Assembly: GCF_017741935.1 (NCBI RefSeq)
Contig: NZ_JAGHMH010000016.1
Span: 62,001-126,000, forward strand
Length of the DNA stretch: 64,000 bases
Direction: 5' to 3'
Source: Rhizobium sp. 16-449-1b
GTDB lineage: Bacteria; Pseudomonadota; Alphaproteobacteria; Rhizobiales; Rhizobiaceae
Shown here in pieces: positions 25,623 to 35,099 of the stretch. The translations under genes and the position numbers were made by a program. The notes beneath the pieces were generated by a model. It had not been told where the DNA came from. It ran no database searches and worked only from the letters and a program-made list of their open reading frames with translations. Each line of letters opens with the position of its first letter. The stretch's first letter is position 1.

Positions 25623-27485
25623 ATGCTTCTCGGTATCGGCCTTTCGACTGCCCTATCCCCCGCTCAGCGACACTCCAGCCCTCGCGCGATCATCGCATTC
25701 GGCGACAGCCTCACCGAGGGCGCCGGCGCATCATCTCGCGACAATAGTTTTCCTGATATCGCCGCCGGCCTCTTCGATCCGCCGAGGACGATCATCAATC
25801 GCGGCATAGGCGGCCAGACCTCGACCGAGATCGCGGCCAGACAAGGCGGCGTGCCGCTCAAGCTTGCCGTGGCCGGCGGCGATATCAGGAACCTCTATCC
25901 GCATACCCGCGACTGGATGGACCGGTTCGAGACCGGCATCGTCAACGGCCTCACGCATGAATGCATCAACAAGGGCACCGACGAAAACGGCCTGCCCTAT
26001 GGCGACATCAGGATCCATGGCACGGCGACAGCCGGCTTCACCGACATCGGCCGGCAGATCTACGGCGCCATCACCGCCAACTACGCGACGGAGCCGGGCA
26101 CCCCCTGGACAATCTCAAGCACCATCCAGATGATCGCCGGCTCCACCTCAGGCATAGCGGGCATGCGCCTGCCACTGATCGAGGCCAACGAACTCGGCGG
26201 CTACCTCGCCGAAATCGCCGCGCCCGCTTTCGCCCTCGATGGCAGGCGCAGCAACATCTCGACAACGTCGACGAACACCCACGGCTTCATCCGCTCCACC
26301 CACCTGCTCGATATCATCCCGGGCAGCGCGATCGACATCACGCTGCGCATCTTCCCCGGCCAGTTCGAACAAGGCGCGGCCGCGACAGCGCTGCAGCTGA
26401 CACCCGGCGACGGCGAAATCCCGGCCTACCACCCGGAATTCTCGCGGCGATACCGCTTCGATCAGGATAGCGACGGCTGGCTGCCGCGCATCCAGGACGG
26501 CCACGCGGCGCCGGTCGTCACGCGCGACGGCAGGCTGGTCGTCGAAAACGACGACGCCGGCGTGCTGCGCGGCTGCGAACTCGCCATCGCCGAAATCCCC
26601 GGCGGCCAGATCATCCCGGGCGGGAAGCTCATCCACATCGCCTTCGACCTCGAGATCCTCGACGGCAGCGGCCAGATCCATGTCGGCGGGCTCGGCGCAC
26701 CGGGCGGCGGCTGGGCGACGACGACATCAGGCGGCGATCCGACACGGCCGATCTCGGCGAGCGGCCATTACGAACTGGTCTTCACCGCCGGCAATCTCGC
26801 CAACGCAAACCCATCCTGCGGGGCAATCGCCTTCCTCAGCAGCGGCAGCCTTGTCAGCTGGTCGCTCGACAATATCGTCATCGAATGGAGCGACGAGACC
26901 TCGCAAGTGGAGGTCCTCTATCGATCGGTCGAGGCGCTGCACGGCGCCAACGGAGCCATCGGCCTACGCGGCACGCTGGCCGGAGTGGAGGGTACGCTGA
27001 CGACCGACGGCGGCACGCACCACCTCTTCACGCGCAGCCATGCGGGCGACTCCGTGGCCGTCGCATACGCCACGCCCTTCCACCCCAGAGATGCGGCCAC
27101 CGGCCAGATCCAATGGCTATGGGCCGGCCGCAACAACGCGACGACACCCGAGACCGTTCTCTCCGACATCGCGGCCATGGCATCCCATGCCCCAGGCGGC
27201 CGCTACCTGATCGGCTCGATCCTGCCTTCCGCCGCCGACACCCCCGAAACCCGCCAGACGATCGCCAACTTGAACGCCAATCTGGCCGCCCTCTACACGA
27301 CACGCTTCGTCGATCTCCACGCCGCCCTTACCGCCGCCGCGAACCAAACGACCGGTGACCAACAGGACATCGCCGCCGGCCTAGTGCCGAGGTCACTTCG
27401 CGCCGACGCCCTGCATTTGAACGACCGGGGCTATGCAATCGCCGCCGCAGCCTGGGTGTCGGCAACCGCGGCTATGGGCTGGTAA
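25623..27485 (+). CDS. SGNH/GDSL hydrolase with a very large internal insertion
   Basis: 620 residues. SGNH block I is GDSLTEG (27-33, Ser29), block II is NRGIGGQT (59-66, Gly), block III is GRNN (~502-505) and block V is DALHLN (Asp595, His598), so the catalytic set is complete. Between blocks II and III, where most members have ~40-60 residues, there are ~430, apparently beta-rich (including a segment like carbohydrate-binding or concanavalin folds, GQIIPGGKLIHIAFDLEI). Likely an esterase or deacetylase acting on a polymer; the adjacent polysaccharide cluster fits this. No clear signal peptide. Its 3' end overlaps the acetyltransferase gene by 14 nt. Confidence 0.85.
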   Translation: MLLGIGLSTALSPAQRHSSPRAIIAFGDSLTEGAGASSRDNSFPDIAAGLFDPPRTIINRGIGGQTSTEIAARQGGVPLKLAVAGGDIRNLYPHTRDWMDRFETGIVNGLTHECINKGTDENGLPYGDIRIHGTATAGFTDIGRQIYGAITANYATEPGTPWTISSTIQMIAGSTSGIAGMRLPLIEANELGGYLAEIAAPAFALDGRRSNISTTSTNTHGFIRSTHLLDIIPGSAIDITLRIFPGQFEQGAAATALQLTPGDGEIPAYHPEFSRRYRFDQDSDGWLPRIQDGHAAPVVTRDGRLVVENDDAGVLRGCELAIAEIPGGQIIPGGKLIHIAFDLEILDGSGQIHVGGLGAPGGGWATTTSGGDPTRPISASGHYELVFTAGNLANANPSCGAIAFLSSGSLVSWSLDNIVIEWSDETSQVEVLYRSVEALHGANGAIGLRGTLAGVEGTLTTDGGTHHLFTRSHAGDSVAVAYATPFHPRDAATGQIQWLWAGRNNATTPETVLSDIAAMASHAPGGRYLIGSILPSAADTPETRQTIANLNANLAALYTTRFVDLHAALTAAANQTTGDQQDIAAGLVPRSLRADALHLNDRGYAIAAAAWVSATAAMGW

Positions 27486-28059
27486 CCCGAGCACGGATAG
27501 GCCGCGCCGGATTGCCCACATAAACGGTCCATGCTGCGAGATCACTGAAGGCAACACCCCGCGCGCCGAGAACCGCCCCCTCCCCGATCAAAACGCCGGG
27601 GCCCACAAAGGCCTCGGCCGCGACCCACGCGTCAGCGCCAACGGTGATCGGCCGAGCCGTAAGCTGGAACGACGCATCATCGATATCATGCGAACCGGTG
27701 CATAGATGCGCGCCCTGCGAGACCACCGCGCCGCGCCCGATGCGAACAGGCGCGATGCTATAGATGATAGCCCCGCGACCGATCAGCGTGTTCTCCTCCA
27801 TAACGAGATGCGGCGGATACCAGATCCGCGCCGATCCATGCACCAGCGCATTGCGCGCCAAACGCGCACCAAATAGCCGCAACAGAAACGCCCGCCACCG
27901 ATGCAATGGCGCCGGCGTCCAAGCCGCAAGCAGCGCCCAGACGATCCCCCAAACCAACCGCAATGCACGATGCCGGACACTAAAGCTCGGCCCGCCCTCA
28001 CGCGAGCCGGATCGGGCAGCGTCGAGTATGCCGAAATTTTGCTCCACGCTGTCGCTCAT
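27472..28059 (-). CDS. Left-handed beta-helix acetyltransferase (WcaF-like)
   Basis: 195 residues. After an N-terminal amphipathic/hydrophobic part (residues ~30-60), hexapeptide-type repeats (NTLIGRGAIIYSIAPVRIGRGAVVSQG... ITVGADAWVAAEAFVGPGVLIGEGAVLGARG) and a DIDD/SH loop match the WcaF/NodL group that O-acetylates sugars. It is the last gene of the polysaccharide operon, and its ATG overlaps the polymerase stop by four bases. Confidence 0.88.
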   Translation of the reverse strand: MSDSVEQNFGILDAARSGSREGGPSFSVRHRALRLVWGIVWALLAAWTPAPLHRWRAFLLRLFGARLARNALVHGSARIWYPPHLVMEENTLIGRGAIIYSIAPVRIGRGAVVSQGAHLCTGSHDIDDASFQLTARPITVGADAWVAAEAFVGPGVLIGEGAVLGARGVAFSDLAAWTVYVGNPARPIRARVTSP

Positions 28060-29384
28060 CGTCTCAACCGCTCCTGATAGAGCCGCGCTGGATAAGCTTG
28101 GTCCCGGACCCGCCGGGACAAAGCCAAAGCAACCGCGATCTGGCAGACGAACAACGGCAGCACGGCGCCAACAGAGCCACGCAAAAGGATCGGCATCGAC
28201 GAGGCGATGAGAATACGCAACACGCTAACGCCACCAAACACGCCCCACTCCGCCATCAGCACCGACCGCAGCAGCATGGCCACAACGACCCCGCCGAGCG
28301 CGACGCCGGCAAAGCCGAAATCCATGTAGAGATCGCAGCCGATGAAGAAGGACAGGTTCGGCGTCCCGTACATGCCCGCCGCAAACAGCTCGTTGCCGAC
28401 ATCGAGCCCGCCCACGACAGGCTTTGCGGGCCAGACCGCGCGCGGCACGAAGAACAACAGGATGGCGGTGAGCTTCTCGCCCCACATCTGATCATGCGCC
28501 GACATGAAGCGCACCGCATGAACCGCCATGTCAAAGACATCGACCGAGGGAATATCGAAGAAGTTGCCGAAGACGGATATCTCGGAGAGATCGCCGACGC
28601 CACCAAGTCCAAGCCGCGTGGTGATATTCAACACCGGAAACAGGGTCGTCAATGCCAACAGCCCGACAACATAAAACCACGCAGCCGGAACCCTGCCGCC
28701 GCAAAGCGCCAGCATGACCGGGCCCCATACGGCAAGCAGCATGAAGCGCGGCGCATTGAACGGATTTCGCGAGACCGCCAGCAAGGCGATAACGAGAAGC
28801 AACGGCACGAGCGAAATCAGCCGCGATCGGGCAACATGAAACCGCACCGCGACAAGGCAAGCGGTCACCGATTGCAGGCCGAGAAAGAACAGGCTGCCGA
28901 TAAAGGCCTGCGAAGGGTCCTGCTCCAGCCGCGACGACAACAGCCGCTCCATTCCGCCTTCTGATGCGACGAAGGATGCGAAGGCGAGCCCGTTCAAGAT
29001 GAGCAGAACTGGCATCGGCAGAGGTAACCCGTCCACCTTTGCGGCTGGTTCGTCTCGTTCCATCGGAACGAACAGAAACGGCAGGCAGAAGAGCACCACG
29101 ATCAACATGGCGGCAATGAACTCCTGCGGTTCATAGGCATAGGCCGTGATCGCGGTCGCCCCGCCGATCCGGTCCTCGTGAATACGCTGCAGCGGCGAGA
29201 TCACGAAATAGACGAAGAGACAGAACCAAAAGACATCGCCGATCTCGAACCGGCGCGACCGAATGCGATACAGCCCGACCATAACCATGAAGAACATCGG
29301 CAGCGTCAGTAGAACGACGAAAAGGCTATCGGCGAACGGCAGATTGGCGAGATAGAGCGCCGTAACGGTCCAGAGCCTGATCAT
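28056..29384 (-). CDS. Polysaccharide polymerase-like membrane protein (Wzy type)
   Basis: 442 residues from the ATG at 29384, with at least ten hydrophobic segments and a large loop (VVGGLDVGNELFAAGMYGTPNLSFFIGCDLYMDFGFAGV). The C-terminal pattern resembles O-antigen polymerases and 'oligosaccharide repeat unit polymerases'. It would join lipid-linked repeats on the periplasmic face. ATGA overlaps with both neighbours show a tightly coupled operon. Family assignment rests on topology, context and the F-Y-D-G-loop pattern, so it is moderately sure. Confidence 0.75.
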   Translation of the reverse strand: MIRLWTVTALYLANLPFADSLFVVLLTLPMFFMVMVGLYRIRSRRFEIGDVFWFCLFVYFVISPLQRIHEDRIGGATAITAYAYEPQEFIAAMLIVVLFCLPFLFVPMERDEPAAKVDGLPLPMPVLLILNGLAFASFVASEGGMERLLSSRLEQDPSQAFIGSLFFLGLQSVTACLVAVRFHVARSRLISLVPLLLVIALLAVSRNPFNAPRFMLLAVWGPVMLALCGGRVPAAWFYVVGLLALTTLFPVLNITTRLGLGGVGDLSEISVFGNFFDIPSVDVFDMAVHAVRFMSAHDQMWGEKLTAILLFFVPRAVWPAKPVVGGLDVGNELFAAGMYGTPNLSFFIGCDLYMDFGFAGVALGGVVVAMLLRSVLMAEWGVFGGVSVLRILIASSMPILLRGSVGAVLPLFVCQIAVALALSRRVRDQAYPARLYQERLRR

Positions 29385-30679
29385 GCGCTGACCCGCAGTG
29401 TCTTCAGCGCGTCCACTCGCCGGAACACCGAGGCCCAGATCACCAGCGCCCCAACCACATGCGTCACCACTTCCGCCATCGCGAGCCCGGCAAGCCCGAG
29501 CAACGCCCCGAGACCGGCGCTCGCTGCAAAGCCGATCAACATGGCCAGCACGGCGGCAAGGGCCACGACACGAAAGCGACCAAGCCCCTGCGCCGCCTGC
29601 CCCAGCGTCTGCGACAGCGCGCCGGTCATCACCCCGACAGAAAAGAGCGCCACCACCAGACCGGATTGCGCAAAGGCGTCGGTCAACAGCAAGAAACAAC
29701 CGCCGCCAACCAGCATCAATCCAAGCGTTAACGCGATCGCAAGCAGCGTCGCCAGCTGCTGCGCCGCAAAGCCCGCTCTTAGTGTGCCAATCTGCTGGAG
29801 AGCGCGGACCATGCCAGGAAAATGCGCGCGCCGCACAAACTCCAGAACCTGCGACGCAGCAGCCGCGATCTGCCTTCCATAGACGAACAGTCCCACACCC
29901 GCCTGCCCCAGCACCGCCGCGCAAACCACGATCTGAAACCGAAACGACAGCTGCCCGGGCAGGATCGCAAGGAGCACGCTCAAGCCCTCGCGGGCAATCG
30001 CGCCGCAATCAGCGACGCTGACCGAAACCAACCGCATCGGGCAGCCCAGCCGCCAAAGCACGACCAGTTGCGCGACGACCGCGATGCCATAGCCCACCGA
30101 TAGCGCCACCCCGAGGATCACGCCCGCATCCGCCGACTGCGCGCCCGTCACAACGAGCGCGATGGCGGACGCGATATAGGCGAGCATCCCGGTCAACCCG
30201 CTGATGCCGCTGAGCCCCAGCCCATCGAAGACGCCGGCCGCGTTGAATGCCGAGATCAACAGCGCAGGAACGGCCGCGGGAATATAGGCCCGCGAAAATC
30301 CGTCTCCGCCAATCCAGGCGTAGATAAAGGCCGCCACCGACAGCACGAGCGCAACGCCGAGCCGAACAGCCGACGCCTGCCAGTAGCAGCGCCGTGCCAC
30401 ATCCAGGACCTCACCGTCCCCCGCCAGCGAAATCCGCCTCGCGACGACCACGGGCGCGCCGAAGTCGACGATCATCAATGCCAGGATCGCAAAGGAGAAG
30501 TGCGTCGCGAACGCAGCCAGGAGATCGAGCGCACCGCGATGGATCAGCCATGTCTGCGCCAGGAAAATCGATCCCTGCCCGATCGCGAAGCTCAGGATCA
30601 ACCACGCCGCGTTGGTCAAGCCGCGCGGCCGTCCGCCCATCGCCGAGAGCCTATCCCACTGGGGAAACCCGCGTCTCAC
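29381..30679 (-). CDS. Oligosaccharide flippase (Wzx/MATE-like)
   Basis: About 432 residues with 12 or more membrane segments and the polysaccharide-transport pattern (FSFAILALMIVDFGAPVVVARRIS, QLSFRFQIVVCAAVLGQAGVGLFVYGRQIAAAASQVLEFVRRAHFP). It would move lipid-linked repeats across the inner membrane. I chose the GTG at 30679 because GGAG lies six bases upstream and GTGA overlaps the stop of the epimerase gene; the ATG at 30640 is a shorter alternative. Confidence 0.82.
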   Translation of the reverse strand: MRRGFPQWDRLSAMGGRPRGLTNAAWLILSFAIGQGSIFLAQTWLIHRGALDLLAAFATHFSFAILALMIVDFGAPVVVARRISLAGDGEVLDVARRCYWQASAVRLGVALVLSVAAFIYAWIGGDGFSRAYIPAAVPALLISAFNAAGVFDGLGLSGISGLTGMLAYIASAIALVVTGAQSADAGVILGVALSVGYGIAVVAQLVVLWRLGCPMRLVSVSVADCGAIAREGLSVLLAILPGQLSFRFQIVVCAAVLGQAGVGLFVYGRQIAAAASQVLEFVRRAHFPGMVRALQQIGTLRAGFAAQQLATLLAIALTLGLMLVGGGCFLLLTDAFAQSGLVVALFSVGVMTGALSQTLGQAAQGLGRFRVVALAAVLAMLIGFAASAGLGALLGLAGLAMAEVVTHVVGALVIWASVFRRVDALKTLRVSA

Positions 30680-31650
30680 GCCGCACTCCGCAGCAGCTGG
30701 CTCTCGATCCACGCATAGGTCTTTTCCAGGCCATACATCAGGCGTTGCGTCGGCCGCCACTGCAGTGTTTCGGCAATCAGCTGATTGTCCGATCTGCGGC
30801 CGCGAACACCCATCGGCCCAGCGACATGCCGCTTGTGCAGCCGCTTGCCGGCGATCTCGCACACCATATCGACCAAGCGGTTGATGCTCACCATCTCATC
30901 CGAGCCGATATTGACCGGCCCGGAAAAATCCGAGCGCATCAGCCGGATCGTGCCCTCGATGCATTCGTCGATATAGAGGAAGGAGCGGGTCTGCAGGCCA
31001 TCGCCCCATATTTCGATCTCGCTGCCATGGTCGGCCTGAGCCACCTTCCGGCAGATCGCCGCCGGCGCTTTTTCCCTACCGCCGTCCCAGGTTCCCGATG
31101 GGCCGAAGATGTTGTGGTAGCGGGCGATGCGGCAGGTCATGCCGTAGTTGCGGGCATAGGACTGATAGAGCCGCTCGGAGATCAGCTTTTCCCATCCGTA
31201 TTCGCTGTCCGGTGCTGCGGGATAGGCGGACGTTTCCTCGCAATTCGGGTTGTCGGGATCGGCCTGGTTGACGGCGGGATAGACGCAGGCCGACGAGGAG
31301 AAGAATACGCGGCCAGCCTCGCGCCGACGGCACAGATCGGCGACATTGAGATTGATCGTCGCCGAATTGTGAATGATCTCGGCATCGTGCTGTCCGGTGA
31401 AAATGTAACCGGCCCCGCCCATATCGGCCGCCAGCTGGTAGACCTCGTGGAAGTCGCGGTCGATCACCCGTTCGCAGACGTCGATTTGCCTGAGATCTCC
31501 GACGATGAACTCGTCGGCCACGCTTTCCTCATAATCAGGCAATTTGAGATCGACGCCGCGAACCCAGAAGCCGTCGCGCTTCAGGCGGGCAACGAGGTGG
31601 CTGCCGATAAAACCTCCGGCGCCGCAGACAAGTGCAGTCTTCTCCAGCAT
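30676..31650 (-). CDS. GDP-mannose 3,5-epimerase
   Basis: 324 residues of the extended short-chain dehydrogenase family. It has the NAD loop GAGGFIG, the family-specific ADMGGAGYIF, Cys122 in SSSACVYP, Tyr151/Lys155 (YGWEK), Lys194 in GTWDGGREKAP, and IWGDGLQTRSF, VNIGSDEMVS and GVRGRRSDN. These match, nearly block for block, the plant enzyme that turns GDP-D-mannose into GDP-L-galactose (and GDP-L-gulose), with its catalytic Cys and Lys. Start ATG 31650. Its substrate can be made by the phosphomannomutase/ManC pair at 37657-40544. Confidence 0.9.
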   Translation of the reverse strand: MLEKTALVCGAGGFIGSHLVARLKRDGFWVRGVDLKLPDYEESVADEFIVGDLRQIDVCERVIDRDFHEVYQLAADMGGAGYIFTGQHDAEIIHNSATINLNVADLCRRREAGRVFFSSSACVYPAVNQADPDNPNCEETSAYPAAPDSEYGWEKLISERLYQSYARNYGMTCRIARYHNIFGPSGTWDGGREKAPAAICRKVAQADHGSEIEIWGDGLQTRSFLYIDECIEGTIRLMRSDFSGPVNIGSDEMVSINRLVDMVCEIAGKRLHKRHVAGPMGVRGRRSDNQLIAETLQWRPTQRLMYGLEKTYAWIESQLLRSAA

Positions 31651-31666
31651 GCAACGCCCCCCAGCG

Positions 31667-32875
31667 CTAGATTGCCTGTTTCTCCATCTGATAAAGGCCG
31701 GCGAAAATCGCCTCGAAACGGTCGGCGATCGGCTCGATCGCGAAATTTGCCCGGGCATAGGCAAGGCCGTTCGAGCCGAGCCGGCGACGCAGCCCAGCAT
31801 CGTCAGCAAGCCCACGAAGATTGTCGATGAACCGCGCCGCATCATCAGGATCCGACGCAAGACCGGCATCGGCGCGCTCTATAAGCCGCCGCGCCAGATT
31901 GTTGCGTGGCACGGAGGCCAAAACAGGCCGCCCGCATCCAAAATAGGTCAGCACCTTGGATGGCACGCAGAAGGCCCCGGCCCCCTCTTCGATCATCGCG
32001 ATCAGAATATCGGCGCCCCCGAGCACATCGGGCAGATCGGTAAACGGCACCCACGGCTTTACGCGCAGGTTGGTGACACCTTCCGCCGCCGCCCTGCGTG
32101 CCAAGTTTTCCGCAATCGCGCCCTCGGAATGAACATCGATCGCGACAGGCAGCAGTTTAGCCGCCTGCAGCAGCAGATCGGGATTGTGCTTGTAGCCGAG
32201 CGTGCCGGCATAGATCGCGCGGATCGGACCATCGTCTCTTGCGCTCTCGGACTGTTTCAGTCCGACCGATCGCATCTCATCCAGCGGCGCCCAGTTCTCG
32301 ATGACGGATATCCGATCGGGCGTGATGCCGTTCACTAGGAGATGTGGAACGAAATCGTCGGTAATCGCAACGACATGATCGCTCGCCCTTAGCAGGCAGA
32401 ACTCCAGCCGCTGATACCGTCGCGCCACCGCATTCCCGATCAGCGGAAACGCAGCGGGCAGGAAGCGGCCGATGGCCTCGCTGTAGATATCCTGCAGCCA
32501 GAACACGAACCGCGCTCCGCAGGCGCGCGCAGCCTTGTGAATGACGGCCTGCGTGTCGAGCGGTGCATTGGCGGAGAGCACGATGTCAGGCTGAAACCGC
32601 CTGATCTCACCGGCCACCAGCCGTCCGAACTCGATCTCCTGCGCACGCCGCTTCAGGAAGCTCGATTTCTGAAATGGCTCGGACAGCGAAAGACCGACGA
32701 TACGAAACCCGGGCGGATCGTCCGGCCGCGCGGCGAGATCACCCTTCGGCGTCTGGAAGCTTTCGGAATAGACGTGCAGAACCTCGTATCCGCGCCGCGC
32801 CAACGAACGGGCAAGCTGCACCTGAAACGGATGACCGGAGTAATCATGGACGAGAATGCGCCTTGCACGGACCAT
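31667..32875 (-). CDS. Glycosyltransferase family 4 (WbuB-like)
   Basis: 402 residues with two Rossmann-like halves. The N-terminal acceptor domain starts ILVHDYSGHPFQVQLARSLARRGYEV. The donor domain contains YAGTLGYKHNPDLLLQAAKLL and the E-x7-E type nucleotide-sugar region (EEGAGAFCVPSKVLTYFGCGRPVLAS). It probably adds a sugar to a lipid-linked repeat in the cytoplasm. It is the only transferase recognised in this cluster, so other transferases must lie elsewhere. 16 nt before the epimerase gene. Confidence 0.88.
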   Translation of the reverse strand: MVRARRILVHDYSGHPFQVQLARSLARRGYEVLHVYSESFQTPKGDLAARPDDPPGFRIVGLSLSEPFQKSSFLKRRAQEIEFGRLVAGEIRRFQPDIVLSANAPLDTQAVIHKAARACGARFVFWLQDIYSEAIGRFLPAAFPLIGNAVARRYQRLEFCLLRASDHVVAITDDFVPHLLVNGITPDRISVIENWAPLDEMRSVGLKQSESARDDGPIRAIYAGTLGYKHNPDLLLQAAKLLPVAIDVHSEGAIAENLARRAAAEGVTNLRVKPWVPFTDLPDVLGGADILIAMIEEGAGAFCVPSKVLTYFGCGRPVLASVPRNNLARRLIERADAGLASDPDDAARFIDNLRGLADDAGLRRRLGSNGLAYARANFAIEPIADRFEAIFAGLYQMEKQAI

Positions 32876-33093
32876 GCGTCGCTCTTCAAAGAATGAGTGA
32901 AATCGCTATTTCAAATGCCTGCAGTCGAGCGCCACCGAAAAAAGCCGGGGCGCAGCCATGACGCGAATAAGGTTGCATTTATGAATGGATTAAACCTTTA
33001 GTAACACAATCAGCGTGTCAAGCGCACGTCGTCGATAAACGCCTGGATTGCACCTAAAGAGGTAGACCATCGGGTCAACGGACACTGCTGAGA

Positions 33094-34947
33094 CTATCCC
33101 GCATAGGCCGTGCGCCACAGAGGCTTGGCCTTGAAGCTGAACCAGTGGCGCTGGTCCTGCCCGTTCAGCACCGCGATCACAGGCGTGCCGCCACCGACAT
33201 TCCCCTTCAGCGCCGCCACGGCCTTGCGCGCGACACTCTGCGGCGTCCGCGCCCAGCGAACCACGAAGAGCGCGACATCACAGAGCCGGGCCAGATAGAG
33301 CGCATCCACCGCGGCCTCGACCGGCGGCGTGTCGATGACGACGTAGTCGAAATGCAGCCGCGCCCGAGCGAGAAGCGCCCGCACCCGCGCGCTCATCAGC
33401 AGCTCGTCGGTCGCAAACTCCGCCGGCCGCGCGCCCAGTATGACGGAGAGGTTCGTGGCGTGATCGACAGCCACCATGCTGGCGAGCCCCGGATCGGCCT
33501 CGCCGCGCAGAAGATTGACGAAAGCGGGTGTCGGCTCGCGATCGACATGACGGTGAATGCTGGGCTTCCTGAGATCGCAGTCGATGAGCAGCGTGCGTTT
33601 TCCGGCAAGCGCATAGGTCCGCGCCAGGGCGGTGGCGAGCGTCGATTTCCCCTCGCCCGGAAGGCTGGAGGACACCATGATGACGATGCCTTCCTCACGG
33701 GCGTCCTCCAGCACAGCATGCCGGTTGAGAAGCGCCTGTTCGACCGAGGCCCTGATACGCCGGATGGACTCTGAAAAGACCGAGAGCGGCGCCGTCATGA
33801 TCCGGTCGGAGAGCCCGCGCCCATGCGGCCGCTCCAGCTCGCCACCCTCTTCATGCGGCACGACCGAGGCCAGCTGGATGTTCAGCACCGCCTCGACCTG
33901 ATCCTCCCCGGTAAATCCGCCAACGAAGAACTCCCGCAGAAAACCCGCCCCGATACCGAACCCAAGCGCGACGAGGCTCATGACAGCAAGGACCGCAGCA
34001 ACCCTCGGATAGGATGGCTCGATCGGCGGCAAGGCCTCCGAAATCACCCGACTGTCAGCCAGTTGCAGGCTGGCCTGCGCCTCGAAATCCTGCAGTCGGG
34101 TGAGCAGGTTTTGATACTGCGCCCGCGCGATCTCAGCCGATTGCTGCAGGCTGTAGAATTGCGTCAACGTCTCGGAAGGTGTCGCCAGCTGCGGCGTGCT
34201 TGTCGGTAGCGTGGCCGCTCGATTGAGCTGCGCATCTGCGACGCGCAGGCCCATGTTGCCGTTCGTAAAGACATCGCGCATGCCGGCATTGGCGGCAAGG
34301 AAGCCATCCAGTCGCCCCTCGTGGCTCGCAAGGCTGTCCTTGGCGGCGCTCACCCGGGCCTGCAGGCTGTTGCGGGCCGCGATCGTGCCCGCCACCTTGG
34401 CGTCGATCTGATGCCTGATGTAAACCGACGCCACGCGATTGGCGAGAAACGCGGCCTTCGCGGCATCCTCGGACGTGACGCCAACCGTGATGAGATAGGT
34501 GAGCCCCTCGCGACGGACCCGGACGGCCTCCTTGAACGAGGCCAGCGTCTCGCGCTCGGCAGCATCCGTGGCACCAGACGAAGCGCTACTGAGGCGAGCA
34601 AAGATGCCCGCCAGATCGAAGTATCCGGATCGCGGCGCGAATTCCGGGTCATCAGTGAGCTTGCCCTCGCGCACGACATCGAGAAGCACGGCATCGGACT
34701 GCGCGATCCGCACCTCCCCCTCCACGCGTGCGTTATCGGAAGCACTGGCAATTGCCGCGCTATCAGGCGCCAACAGGTTCTTGGCGCTGGTATCGACAAC
34801 GACAAGCGCCTGCGCCGTATATCGCGGCGTCAACACCGTCAGGACGATGGCGGTCAAAGCGAGAATGGCGGCGGTGGTGGCCAAGACCACCCATATCTGG
34901 CGACGGAGAAGGCCCAAGATCATTCTGAGGTCGGCAATATCGCTCAT
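33094..34947 (-). CDS. Wzz-type chain-length protein fused to BY-kinase domain
   Basis: 617 residues. An N-terminal Wzz domain with membrane helix (~18-40) is followed by a periplasmic coiled region and a second membrane helix (~318-340, AAVLAVMSLVALGFGIGAGF). The cytoplasmic ATPase has Walker A SSLPGEGKST (~427-436), Walker A' LLIDCDLRKP and Walker B VVIDTPP. Such proteins control polymer length and export. The usual C-terminal tyrosine cluster is missing: only one Tyr lies in the last ~30 residues. Divided from the GT4 gene by 218 bases without other content, so it may start the operon. Confidence 0.88.
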   Translation of the reverse strand: MSDIADLRMILGLLRRQIWVVLATTAAILALTAIVLTVLTPRYTAQALVVVDTSAKNLLAPDSAAIASASDNARVEGEVRIAQSDAVLLDVVREGKLTDDPEFAPRSGYFDLAGIFARLSSASSGATDAAERETLASFKEAVRVRREGLTYLITVGVTSEDAAKAAFLANRVASVYIRHQIDAKVAGTIAARNSLQARVSAAKDSLASHEGRLDGFLAANAGMRDVFTNGNMGLRVADAQLNRAATLPTSTPQLATPSETLTQFYSLQQSAEIARAQYQNLLTRLQDFEAQASLQLADSRVISEALPPIEPSYPRVAAVLAVMSLVALGFGIGAGFLREFFVGGFTGEDQVEAVLNIQLASVVPHEEGGELERPHGRGLSDRIMTAPLSVFSESIRRIRASVEQALLNRHAVLEDAREEGIVIMVSSSLPGEGKSTLATALARTYALAGKRTLLIDCDLRKPSIHRHVDREPTPAFVNLLRGEADPGLASMVAVDHATNLSVILGARPAEFATDELLMSARVRALLARARLHFDYVVIDTPPVEAAVDALYLARLCDVALFVVRWARTPQSVARKAVAALKGNVGGGTPVIAVLNGQDQRHWFSFKAKPLWRTAYAG

Positions 34948-35099
34948 ACGAATGCACTCCTCGGAAAATGAAACTATACCCGCTCCAGTATCAATGATGA
35001 AAAATTACCACAGAAGATTGAAGGCATGACCCTAGATCAAAGTGGTAGTGCGCAGGAAGCCATCGGGCAGACCGCAAACGGCCTGCCCGATGATTTGTC

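Noticed and set aside
25396..25623. A 75-residue minus-strand frame upstream of the SGNH hydrolase
   Set aside because: Unusual composition, overlaps the hydrolase ribosome-binding site and promoter area, no recognisable domain.
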